Shown: one piece after another, positions 32,544-43,640 of the stretch
How positions within the stretch are numbered: position 1 is the stretch's first letter
How the letters are laid out: each line of letters opens with the position of its first letter
NCBI RefSeq assembly: GCF_963678635.1
Contig: NC_087062.1
Location: 52,526,473 to 52,590,472 of the forward strand
Length of the DNA stretch: 64,000 nucleotides
DNA from: Symsagittifera roscoffensis
Taxonomy: Eukaryota; Xenacoelomorpha; Acoela; Convolutidae
Reading direction: 5' to 3'
The notes under the pieces: model-generated
Database searches by the model: none
Told to the model about the DNA's origin: nothing
Seen by the model: only the letters and a program-made list of their open reading frames with translations
Position numbers and translations under genes: made by a program

Positions 32544-33900
32544 TCACTTGTAGATACTCAAATCCTTCCATGTTTTGCGGCCCACACCAATCCCAGTTGT
32601 TGAGTGTTGTTTGCTGTTGTATGCTCCCACCAATTGCGGCAAACTTTTGTCCCAGTCCGACAAATACCTCGAGCAATATACCCAGAGCAAATTCACAAGC
32701 GTTCTGTTTTGCCTTTCCACTAGTCCATTCGTCTGTGAACTGTAAGTCACCGAGTGTGCTTGAGCAAAGTGAGATTTTTTAAATCGGTTTATTCGTCAGA
32801 TCTCCAAGGAAGGCCTTCCCGTTGTCTGATTGAAAGGTCAACGGACAACCCTACCAAGATATTCTGTGCGTTATCAAGTGGCCGCAAGTTTCTTTTGCCA
32901 AGGTTGTTTGAGACGGTACTGCTTCTGCTAGTTTAGTGAAATGATATATGATCGTTAGTATCTGGTTGTATCCCGATTCGGTCATGCAGATCTTTTGGTG
33001 GTCTATCTGCACGACCTCGTTGAATTCTGAGCTTTCCACGGACTTGAGAGGAAATTTCATCTTCCTTGGGTCCTTCACATGTAGACATGACAAACATGCG
33101 TTCACCCATCTTTCACAAGCTTTCCTTATTCCTGGGCGATCAAATCGATGCAGCATATTTTATTGCACCTTGTTCTTTCCTTGATGTCTCATCTGATCGT
33201 GTGATCTGAACCGTACTTCTGTTTGATATAGCTGCGGTAATATAATGAGATTATGTTTGTGCATTGTTTTCTTTTCATCTCTTTTACTTCAGGCCACCAC
33301 ACCGTCTGCTGTGTGGTAGAGTAAACCCTTTCGTTTCCCGTAGAACTGGCTCAAGATTTTGTAGCTGTCTTCCTCCAGATCTCCGTTTTCCCCCACTCCC
33401 GTTCGGATTGTTTTGGAGAGGTTGCTAGTCATTTTGTCATTTTTCTGAGCTCGTATCAAGCCGATAGTCTGTACCTGGTCTTGACATGCTCCTTCAGTGC
33501 CATCATTTGTCCGTTCAGTTCTCCCGGATTCTGGATATTATCCCTAAGCTTGACGCATACTATTCTTCTCAAAACCTACCTTCCGGCTCTAGATTCGACC
33601 TGAAGTTTGAACTGCATGATAGCTCCCTGAACGATTTTTTGACACCGCTATCATCTCCAGTTCTTCTCCTCCGTTCATGCCATGAATACCCACGTTGTAT
33701 GTCCCGGAGGAGGGGTCCGTCTGCATTTCCTTGATCTGATTCCTTATTTTTCCCTCCGCGTGCAGAGGATGTCTTGCTCACCTTCACTTTCCACTGAATC
33801 TTCGTCCCATTTTTCTGCCTCCAAGAAAAAAAATTTTTTTCACCTTCCTTTTCATTTGGCAACCACTCCTCGGAATCTTGATCTAGTCCGAGTTATTCAA
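32544..33900 (-). pseudogene. G2 integrase and upstream linker remnant
   Basis: Integrase pieces: RKACERWVNACLSC (zinc-binding Cys pair), EVVQIDHQKICMTESGYNQ (first catalytic Asp) and SSQTNGLVERQNRTL (catalytic Glu), then VYCSRYLSDWDKSLPQ. The stretch with the second Asp is partly damaged. The Cys in VYCSRY is a TGC codon; the G1 element has TGA there. 33400-33900 corresponds to the acidic RNase H-integrase linker. Confidence 0.75.
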
Positions 33901-35906
33901 TTTCTTCCTTAAACGACACTTCTTTCCTTCCTAGCGTTGTTTGCTTGAGTTTTTCCTCCGGGATTTTCTTGACCAGTGTTCGTATCATCTCTTTGTTCCC
34001 TGGATCCCCAGCGTTCATTGAGTTTTTGTCACGTGAGGGCTCTTTCCTTCTCGTTATTGTAAATTCTGGTTTACCATCTCTTCTGGTCGAGACTACGGGT
34101 TTGTCAGCGGCCAGGTTCTCAAGCAACCTCATCAAATCCTTTCCTATCGTTACCTTCCCAGTTTCAACATCGCCTAAGTTGTAACTTTTTGCTTTTAGCG
34201 TCTCTCTGATTAGTTTTGACCTGAGCGGGACCGGCATCCCGGGTTGTCTCTTTAGAATTGTTGTTTCCTGGTGCTCAGTCGGAAATTCAGGGTGATCTCC
34301 TAACGGTTTACCTGACTTGTGTATACGTTTTCAGCCAACTGAGTGCCCTGTTGTCGACTAGTAGTTTGAAAAGCTCGCAGCCCAGTTACGCCGTGTACAT
34401 TTCCACGAAGGTGACTAGTGCGAACATCTCTGCTTTGGGTGCCCCATACTTCTTTTCCGTATCGCTCAAGACTTTGCTTCCGTAGGCTATCGGTCTCAGG
34501 ACAGTCTTTCCGTTTCATTTCTGTTTTTGATGGAGTATGCGTAATTCAGGGTGATCTTCTGTCGGTTTACCTGACTTGCACGCCGTCTTGCGAGCGGTAG
34601 GCTATCGTACATTTCCTTGTTCATGAATGAGAATCCATCTTTATTTTCAGGCCTACCAGCCTCCCTCTGCTCTTGCCTTTCCTAGAATTCCGTTTTCTTG
34701 CTCAAGCTGGCGGCATTTTGGTGTTTATCACTTTTCCTAAGCTCAATTGTACATCATTTCCGTATCGCTCTAGACTTTGCTTCCGTAGGCTATCGGTCTG
34801 AAGACAGTTTAATGTTTCATTCCTGTTCTTGATGGAGTATGCGGTAATTCAGGGAGCGGTGTGCTTAAGTGCGGTATGCTTAATCGTTCAATTTCTGGCA
34901 ATACCGGTTTATCCAATTTCAATTCCTCTTGTTGGGGTCTTTCCGGAAAAATTGAACAGCTCGAAAGTTCATCGTCCGTTTCTGACTTAAGTGAATTTAT
35001 AAGACCTGATGAAATTGTTATTTTCTTCAATCTGCTCAAGATACAAATCTTGCCCCTGTGATTCGGATAATCAAGAACTTCCTAATCTTTCACATTTTCA
35101 GTCATTTCATATTAAACTTTCACCGGTAGTGCGTATCCCAGTTTCCTCTCTTTCTGGATTGTGATCGGTCTATCAAGAGTAATCAGCAAGACACTGACGC
35201 AGAGGCCACTCTTGGTGATCGAGAATGATCTTCGTAAAATAGCAGCACTTTGGTTAATTGGATTCGGTACTATGCAAACATGTTTGTTTTCACTTAGGTC
35301 ATTATATTTCTTCTTTCTCAAACTTACTTTTGCAGCTTCATTCGCTTTCAACCTCACCCTCCTATTCAAGAAAACTGGAGCTATATTCTCATTCGTCGTT
35401 ATCAAAATTACCGGTTCAATTACGTACTTCTTTTCCGGATTTCGAATCCTGAACATCACATTGTTAAGATCTATTGTTACGTCAAAGTTACTGATGAAAT
35501 CTCTGCCTAAAATGAATTGATTTGATTCATCTAGGTTCTCCACAACCATAAAACTCATCCACAGGTTGCGTTCTCCCAGATTCAAGGCTATTATCGGTGT
35601 TATGTCATGAACCCTCAAGGCTCCTTTGTTTGCTGCTGAAACCGAAACCTTGAGACTATCAGATCTTCTTCGTCGAAACCCATTCTTCTCCATGTTTCTA
35701 TTAGTGTCACGCTCAAGACAGCTCCCGCAGTCAAAAGTCCTCGTAATTGGGTCTTTCAACCGTTTATATCTAGTACGTGTGCGGATACATCTGCTTCTGT
35801 TCCCAGATGTATGGCATCTTCTTCTAGCATGGCACAATGCCCAATCGACCTCACTCTGAGTTCTTCTCGACCTACGTAGATTTGACCGGCAAGATCCTCG
35901 TCCCAC
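33893..35906 (-). pseudogene. G2 pol remnant: protease-distal region, RNase H, linker; RT deleted
   Basis: 35112-35906 aligns with the region after protease in G1 (ITPIIALNLGERNLWMSF, QFILGRDFISNFDVTIDLN, KSGLCVSVLL). The protease active site appears as TAG in place of the usual DTG, so the catalytic Asp is lost. 34809-35039 holds KSETDDELSSCS. Nearly the whole RT palm is then missing, and the sequence jumps into RNase H (34300-34600, frameshifted). 33893-34237 holds the start of the long linker (VPLRSKLIRETL). Short repeats at 34.29-34.85 kb indicate local reshuffling. Confidence 0.75.
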
Positions 35907-38300
35907 GTTATCATCGTCTTAGTGTAGATGTTGATTCCATCTATGTTTAAAATGACCTCGTGCGGTTCATAGACTTCTGTGTATCTGTTGTCTTTCCACC
36001 ATCTCTCATGAGTAACGCTTGAAGTGCTCTTGAAGGAATCTGTGGGCTTCGTGTGCAAAAAGTAAGCCGATACATCTATATGCATCAATGTTTGGTCGCT
36101 TGGTTCACTCAGATTCCAAGTTAGCTCATGCCTGCCAACCGTGATAACTGACATGGTTCTCGCCTCATGCATAATTATTCCGAAGAGTTTTCCAGTCTCC
36201 ATTATCAAGGTGTTGCAGTTGCTCCTGATTTGTAGGTTGTCGCTCGTCTCTGGTTGTGAAAATGCCGCTGAAAGAGTCTCGTTTCTTTGTTGTCGTTCTA
36301 TTTCCTGCTTCAGCCTTTGTTCGACCTCTTTTGTCGCCAAGTTTTGTTTTACTTTGTTTATTGCCTCCGCTGCCGTTCTCTCGTTAATTATTTTCTTGCA
36401 AAATTTGCCAATCCACAATTTGCACATGAACTTCGCTTGTCCATATTGTCTCTTGGCTTGTAACATGTCGGTATTTTTTGTTGGCTCCCCTCTTGCAAAA
36501 TCTTACTGTCTGAAAATGAGTATTTCTTCGGTTTCATTAACATGTACTCTAAAGACTTCTGTCTCAGCTCTTCTGGGTTTGGTGCCATATCTTTCAATAG
36601 CGTGTAGTATGTCGCCAACTTGGTTCTCAAGTCGTCACTTTTCACACCATCAATGAATTTTGAAGCAATGCTAAAGTTTCTCCTGTTAGTCGATTCCTCT
36701 GGATCACTTCTTCTTCTTAAGCTCTCTAGATCATCCAGAAATCGAGTGATCGATTCATCGTCTCTCTGTCTCTTTTTCTCAAACCTCATCATGGCTTGGT
36801 GCGCCTTCATTCCGGATCTGACGCAATTCAGCAGAATTTCAAAAATTTTGTTCGCAAGGTCACGTTCCTCTTTCTTCTTGGCTACCTCGCACTTCATTGC
36901 CGTGCCCTCCAGATTGCTTAGTATGGCTGTGCAGGCCTCTCTTTCATCATTCAGGTTGTCTTGTTCAAGATGTAGCCTCCTTGCCTCAACCCAGGTACCT
37001 ACGCAACCATCCGAGTCGTCTTTGAACTCCTTTGATTTCTTGAAGGTCTTTCTCGATTTGCCTACTCCTCTATCACACGACTCTGTATTCCTCCAATGCC
37101 AATGCTTAAAGCGTCCTGTTCATCATTTCCCAAGTATTTGCCCATATCATGGCATCCGGCGTTACACTTGTGTGAGCGTCCGAAACCCTTGGTATCCTCA
37201 TTGAGTTCGATACTCCTCCTTTTGTAGCTGTTATGGTCATACCTGATCCTATGCTGTTGTTGATCTGAGGTAATTGTGTAGATTCCTGTTATTACGTTGG
37301 GGTTCCACAAAGTCCATTCTTGTTCCGGGTTGTTTCTCTGTTTTGTCTGATACCGTTCTCTCTTGAGCAATAGATTTTTTCAAGAGTGCATCTTAACTGG
37401 ACTGAATGGCACAAAAATTCTCTGCTTGGTCTCTTTTCATTATGTCCATTCTCGTCTCTAGATTCCATAGTTTATCGTTTACGATCTCATTGCGCCTTTT
37501 CATTTCCTCCATATCTTTCTCGATATGTTTCTCTCGTTCCTTTCAGTTGTCTCCACTTTGTTCGCCATCTGTTACAGCGTCTCTTCAATGGAATGGCTCT
37601 CTCTTAGTTAAAGTAGTTGTGCAGATTCTCTTTTTTTTTATGTCGAAGTTCCTTCTTTAATTCCTGGTGGTCCTCCGAGCTGCACTTTTTGTCTATCTGT
37701 TCCAACTTTGACATCAAGTCCCTCAATTCAACTGGTGGTGTTTTCGATTCTGCTGCTTGCCTATCCTGGTGACCCGCTATTCCCACCGTGGCTTGCTCCT
37801 TCCCCCGGCCAGCTTCTGTTGTTATCGCGGAAATTATATCAAAGCAAGGCTTTTTCGTTACTGTTGTGGCCTCCTTCTTCTCTCTCGGTTTCGTTCCGAC
37901 GATCCCCGCCAACCTCTCCGTGATGGATGTTATTTTGTTTGTTTCCGGTGTTGATAGTGATTTCGTCTCCATTGCCTAATGGCGAGAACTCGATTGACTT
38001 TGTTGTTTGTTTTTCTAAATTCGGCATTGCTGTCGATTCCATCGTTTTTTGTTCCATTATATCTATGCTCTGCACTGGTGTCTCGAGATCACTTTCCGTG
38101 ACGGGCACATTCTTCTGATTAGCCAGCTTCTCTTCAATCTTCTGATCCTTGTTGCTTCGCGAGTGGACCATGTTAACTGAAATAATTTTTCTCATCATTC
38201 TCGGATTTGCCGGTATACGTGTTTGCTTCCGTTGTTTTGACACTCGGTTTTGCTTTTGCCCTATCATTTTCTTTTCTGTTAACGACACTCTTATTCTCTA
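35756..38300 (-). pseudogene. G2 gag and pre-protease remnant
   Basis: 35756-36466 has a charged helical segment and NLSEPSDQTLMHID, LNIDGINIYTK, IYVGREELRVRSIGHCAMLEEDA, aligned with the pre-protease part of G1 pol. 36388-36897 is gag-like (RSGMKAHQAMMRFEKKRQRDDE; G1: GSGVQGHQAMVKFEKRRQRDEE). Only one Cys pair (CANC) of the zinc knuckles remains. 37600-38300 is a low-complexity, charged gag N terminus. The frame is broken repeatedly. The copy A breakpoint corresponds to about 37800 here. Confidence 0.7.
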
Positions 38301-38394
38301 CATGCTGTATATTTACAATTTTTTTAAATTTAAAAATCTGACTATGTACAGGTGTTAAAATTAAGACGTAGTTATTAAGGGTCAAAAAATTGCT

Positions 38395-38797
38395 CCGGGG
38401 GAACAGAAACAACACTAGGATTGTTATTTTTTTTTAACTCGGATTGTTGAAAAGATATAAGACTGGAATTAGTTTTACAAGTTTGGATATTTAATTGCGT
38501 TGGAGATTCGCCTGTGTAGGTGTGTGCTTCCGTTGTGTTGACACTCGGTTTTGCTTTTGCCCTACGCCTTTTTTTCCGGTAACGACATTCTTGTTCTCTT
38601 CTTGATGTTTATATACAATTTTTTTCTTTTTACAATACTGACATTGTACAGGTGTAAAATATAAATTGTAGTCAAAGCATAGGAAAAACTCCAATGCTCT
38701 CAAATATCCAAACTTGTTAAAACAATCCCAGTCTAATATCTTTTCAACAATCCGAGGTAAAAATAGTAACCCTCGTGTTGTTCCCGTTCCCCCGTTC
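38395..38797. repeat. Foldback element with ~97-bp inverted arms
   Basis: The left arm, 38395-38492, and right arm, 38702-38797, are imperfect reverse complements (shared core ggattgttgaaaagatat). The loop (38520-38680) is a direct copy, roughly 80 percent identical, of 38217-38375 just outside the left arm. Both contain gttgacactcggttttgc-type sequence. Confidence 0.85.
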
Positions 38798-38819
38798 CCG
38801 TTCTGTTGTCCCTGTACTA

Positions 38820-39385
38820 GGTGTTGGGATACCTAATTCATTATCCCAGGACTTAAGATGTTGGGATACTTAATTTACTATCCCTGGATTTCTGTTGTTC
38901 GGATACTTATTTCACTATCCCAGGTCTTTAAGAGTTGGGATACTTAATTTACTATCAAAGGACTTCAGGTGTTGGGATAATCAAGTTACTATCCCAGGAC
39001 TTCAAGTGTTGATTTTTTATCCGAGGACTTCAGGTGTGGGGATACTTAAATCACTATCCCAGGAATTTCAGGTGTTGGGACAATTAAGTCACCTTCCCAG
39101 GACTCTCAAATGTCCCGGTACTCAAGTGTTGGGGCCATTAAATTACTTTACAAGGACTCAAGTGTTGGGATACTTAAATCACGATCCCAGAACTCAAGTA
39201 TTGGGACCCTCACATCACTATCCCAGGACTCAAGGGTTGTGATCTTAAATCACTATCCCAGGACTCAAGGGTTGTGATCTTAAATCAATATCCCACGACT
39301 CAAGTGTTGGGACCCTTAAATCACTATCCCACGACTCAACTGTTGGGACTCTTAAATCACTTAAGTCCTTCAGAACTCGTGTAAA
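38820..39385. repeat. Minisatellite, about 16 units of 34-38 bp, hairpin-forming
   Basis: Consensus unit: gttgggatacttaaatcac followed by tatcccaggacttcaagt. Units vary in length and include truncated ones near 39003 and 39114. Within most units TGGGATA and TATCCCA can pair around a 10-nt loop, so a single strand would fold into a row of small stems. No coding role is likely. Confidence 0.92.
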
Positions 39386-41257
39386 ACTCCCCGCCACCGG
39401 AAATCAGTACCCTTAGATCACTGTCCCAGTAACACCTCCGGAACTAGCTTGAAATGCCCTAAACTAATTTTCTCCCGAATAATTAACTGAGTTTCCCTAA
39501 AATTTAATTACCTTCCTAAATCCAATGCAAATTGTTATCAAATGCAACTTGTTTTTAAGCCTTTTTGTGGTTGCAAATGCACCAATTCTCCGTAAAATTT
39601 TAAAGTCTTTTCCGCGCGTTTTTTCTCTCCTTTTTAACGTTGTTATGGGGCGTTTATCTTCTGATTTTCTACAAATTGTCTATTTCCAATCCCCCCCCCC
39701 CGATCTGGCCAGAATATCTAACTTATTTCGAGTTTACTATTGGGTACCTTCGGGTTCCAACTCTTGTTTTGTGTCTTTAACTTGACTGTTCCAGACTCTA
39801 GTTAACCTATTGTAAGTAAATCAGCGATGTCGGTTGTAGATTTACTGTGATGACTTTAAAAATTTCCAACCACCAACCTCTATCTTAACCCACCCCCTTT
39901 CTAATCTCCCCCCTTCCTAGTCCCCCACTTAAGCCAAAAATTATCTTAAGCGCGATGGTTGCTAAACTTTTTGAGAGAAAATCCGTAGAACCTGTTTGCA
40001 AGCTCTGCTCAAGTGAAAACACTTCCTGAAAAACTGTCGAGTGCCGCTTATTCACTTTTATACTTATCTCCTATAGAAAAATTGAATTTTAACGACACCT
40101 GTTTGACTGAACAGTGCACCCTGATTATCCCCTCTTGTTTATCTTGTTTTGATCTGATCACCCTACTGGTAGTCTAAACCTAGTCGTGCCTTCTCTTGTT
40201 TTCAGATCCCCGTCCTACGAGCCACTTCGCTTCCTGTCTAGTCGCATCTTCCGTGGAAGTCTCCCAGTGGTTTTCCAAGGTTGCAAGGCCGTCTGAAAAC
40301 TGCTTCAATGCCTCGAACTCGGGTAGCTGCTGAATGTTTGCTCTTTTGATAGGAGCGATTGGTCTCATTTAAAAACAAAATGAGGAAACTCTTTCAATTA
40401 ATATAAATGTTTGACCCACCTGATATGGAAAGCAAAGCCACTGTCCTTTTTTAGTTTTTACGGTTTTGTTTTCCTATTTCTAATCTTTTTTTGGTTTTTG
40501 ATTCGTTTTTTGTCTTTTAACCGTTTTTTGTTTCTCTAGTGGCCCACCTGACTCGGTTAGCTAGGCCTCGTGTCGAAAAGCGCACCCTAAATTTTCTGAA
40601 GTTTACTGAAAAAGCTATCACGGTACAACCAGAAGGTGGACACGCTCCCGTTGAACCGTACCACCGGTACTCCAGAATGGGCGTGTAGCCCGGAGCTGCG
40701 TCAAATGTGTTCGATCCCGACTTCTTGATGTCGTAAAACACCCAGGAGCGACATAAAATTACTGTTACAGTCGTATGCTTAAATCACTTTTGAGGTTAAG
40801 AGAAATGGGTCCCATAACCTTAGGATCAAGGATAGGGGACACTATCTCTTGTCTCTTTGTACCTCATTCAGTCGAAGCCAATTCGGTTCACTTGAGACAT
40901 GAGACTACAAAACGTGTTACAACTTAAAGGCTACTACCAAACCCCCCCACTCTAGAAATAAGAACGCCCCCATGGTCAGGTCTCTAAATTTTTAAAACAC
41001 GCGAACGCCATTAAAAACGGTGTCGGAAGCTCAAGTGTACCGCTAGTTTTTATTGGACAGTGGACCTTTCATCCATTCCAGATGGATCAACTTAAAAATG
41101 CCTTATCTCAGCATAACCACTTGAAACGATATCACGAAATTTATATTAGGTACTCACATAGTGACGCGACTCTAGAATTAGATAAAATTATATCGAACTA
41201 AAGTTTCATCCAAGACGGCCGGAGCACCCTCTCTCAGTCTGGGACAAGTGGACTTCA
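39386..41257. other. No confident gene
   Basis: This is AT-rich with CT-rich patches, including an 11-C run at 39691-39701. A minus-strand ATG frame of 62 codons (40180-40368, MRPIAPIKRANIQQLPEFEA start) has protein-like composition and could be an exon or gag remnant. A 74-codon minus frame lies at 40517-40741. Neither matches a family I know. Confidence 0.35.
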
Positions 41258-43112
41258 AGTGGACATGACAAATTACCTTACTGGATTTTCAAGAACAACG
41301 CACGGGCTCTTTCCGAAGCTGCTCAACATGTTTTCAACATCAGCCTTTCCCCGGATATTTTCAAATTCTCACGTGTCATTCCCATTGCGAAAGTCACAAA
41401 TTCGAAGCAACCTGACCAGTTCCGCCCCTTATCAATCACACCTGTTCTCAGTAGAGTTTGTGAGAGACTCGCTTACGATTCGTTCATATCAAGAAAGTAT
41501 AACTCCTAACTGCGAACAAATCAATTAGGTTATCGAGAAAACTCGTCTACAGAGTGCGTTCTCATTCAAATGCTCAATACTTGTAGAGAGCACGACACGA
41601 TGAAATCAAATTCAACTGTGCTAATATCAATGGAGCTTAGGAAAGCTTTTGACACAGTGCCTCAAGATCGAATAATCAAGCCCGCACTGACAAGAAAGGT
41701 TTCCGGTGGATTTAAATTGATTTTAAATCGATCCAAAGCGATTAACCATGTACATTTTACGAACTTGGTTGGATTTTAAATCGATTTAAATCGATGTTTT
41801 TGAAAACTTGAAACCAATTTAAGTGTCCTAAAATCGATTCAAATCGATTTCGATGGATTTTGCGACTCGCCAAAATTAATCCGAATCTCACTTAAATCCA
41901 TCAGAAGCTCACTTAAATTCATTTTAAATCGATTTAAATCGATCTTTTTGAAAATTTTAAATCATTTTAAGTGTCTAAAAAAACTATTTAAATCAATTTT
42001 GATCGATTTTCCGGCACACTAAAATCGATTTTTTTTGCTAACAAGGCGAAAAAAACAAACCTTTAAAAATTGTTGGAATTTTTTATTCTCGATTTTTAAA
42101 AAGTAAACACTCGTGCCAGATGTTAAAGATTTCAATGAAATGATCCACATAAATCAGTTTTGAGCTCGAAAAAAGGCAATGAAATTAAAGAAAATTGTTG
42201 TAAAACAGATTTTGCAAAATCCTATGTAACAAACAAGAAAAGAGTCAGAATAAATTAAAATTTGATCTCGTTAATATGCAATTATATCATAGAAAGATAT
42301 GAAAACCAAGAAAAGGGTCAATATAGATCAGTTTTTGAACTCAAAATAAGCAAAAAATTTATTGAATTTTATCGATAATTTGGTCTTTTTATTTGGTCTT
42401 TTTTATGTTACAACACGCTATGGATGTAATATGAAAAAGGATAGGCAATGAATATTTACAATCAAATTTTGAAACTGGAAATTCTCGAATGAAGAAAAAC
42501 TGATTAAAATCGATTTAAATCCGTTTTAATCCACTTAAAATTGAAAATAAATTCAGACTGGAAAAATGCATTTAAATTGATTTAAAATCGATTAGGATCA
42601 GTTTTTTAAGCTGGGATTTAAGATCAATTTAAATCGACTTTAAATCGATCTAAATCAATCTTCATCTTTTTTGTTTAATCTTCGTACTTTTTTCATACTA
42701 AAATCGATCTAAAATTACTCAACGTACTTATTTCATACTAAATTTGATCTAATTTTATTCGACGTACTTTTTTCATACTAAAATCGTTCTTTATCCATTT
42801 TTGTCAGTTCGGGGGGCAATGCATGATTTGGGCTACGACGCGTATTTTCTCAACTTCATTGCCACCTTTCTCTACAACCGCCAACATTTGTAGAACATCG
42901 GCGTCACAGATCGAGAATTATGAGTACTTACTGCGGAGTGCCACAAGGAACTGTTTTGGGGCCAGTGCACTTCAACATTGTCTACGATGCTTTGCAGCTA
43001 CCTGAAACTATTAACGAAATATGCTGACGACGGAAATGTTCTCAAACCCGTAGATGAACATGTGAAAGAAACTATCGAAGAGATAAAAAAACACATAAGC
43101 GATTGGTTATAA
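41258..43112 (+). mobile_element. LINE reverse-transcriptase fragment interrupted by an insert
   Basis: The left part (41258-41695) reads LPYWIFKNNA, FRPLSITPVLSRV, a stop, then TECVLIQMLNT and MELRKAFDTVPQDRI (RT motif A region; Asp replaced by Glu). After the insert, 42810-43112 reads LGYDAYFLNFIATFLYNRQH, then CGVPQGTVLGPVHFN and KYADDGNVLKPVDE in shifted frames. The YADD box is retained. Stops and frameshifts show decay. Order and spacing of motifs fit one LINE split by the 41696-42810 insert. Confidence 0.75.
41696..42810. repeat. ATCGAT-rich insert with 40-bp terminal tandem repeats
   Basis: About 1.1 kb of AT-rich sequence in which variants of the palindromic block aaatcgatttaaatcgat recur many times, at both ends and around 42500-42660. 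The right end has three 40-bp units starting at 42683, 42723 and 42763 (cgtactt...ttcatacta). There is no coding capacity. It splits a LINE, so it is an insertion or an expanded satellite. Exact borders are uncertain by about 15 bp. Confidence 0.75.
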
Positions 43113-43119
43113 GAAATTT

Positions 43120-43640
43120 AAGATGTTAATTCAAACATTTTCGCACTTTTTGTGCATCATCAAGGTTATATTTTTTTACAATATTTACAAAACGATCAAA
43201 GATCTGAAAAATGAGAAACATGTCTAAAAAGGCTCTGAAACTTTTTAACCAATCAAATATAAAACAATTTTAATTACATAATACATTACGTAATCATGAA
43301 TAACAATTTCCTGTAAATTTCTGAGATTTTTTAGTTTTAGCCGGGAGGGTCGATGAACACCGCAAAGGGGACTCCCCAGTAGGGCAACACCTTTTAGAAT
43401 TAAAATTGAAGAAATTTTTGCTAAAAAGTAAATTTCAAACGTTTTCGCAACTATGTGCATCGTCAGGATTTTTACAATAAACTACTCTAAATGACGATAA
43501 AACATCAATTTACAAATGTTATTTACAAAAAATCACATACAATTTGGTTCTAAACAATCATGATAAAAAATTAGCCAATCACAGTTGACCTCTAAATTAC
43601 TATTAAGATTAAAATACTCTTAACCTTGTGACATTCGCCC
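43120..43640 (-). ncRNA. Two tandem PLE-type 3' ends with hammerhead-like cores
   Basis: Read on the minus strand, CTGACGA-T-GCA...TGC-GAAA-ACGTTTG lies at 43440-43466, and a variant TTGATGA-T-GCAC-aaaaa-GTGC-GAAAA lies at 43131-43166. The 130-160 bp before each core are similar to one another and to 15935-16108 of the PLE (shared tttgattgg(t/c), then tgtaaat...). The repeat period is about 300 bp. This is either a PLE pseudo-LTR pair without its body or a retrozyme-like non-autonomous repeat. Confidence 0.6.

Noticed and set aside
38820-39385. CRISPR array
   Set aside because: Units are contiguous, variable in length and without unique spacers; it is a minisatellite in a eukaryotic genome.
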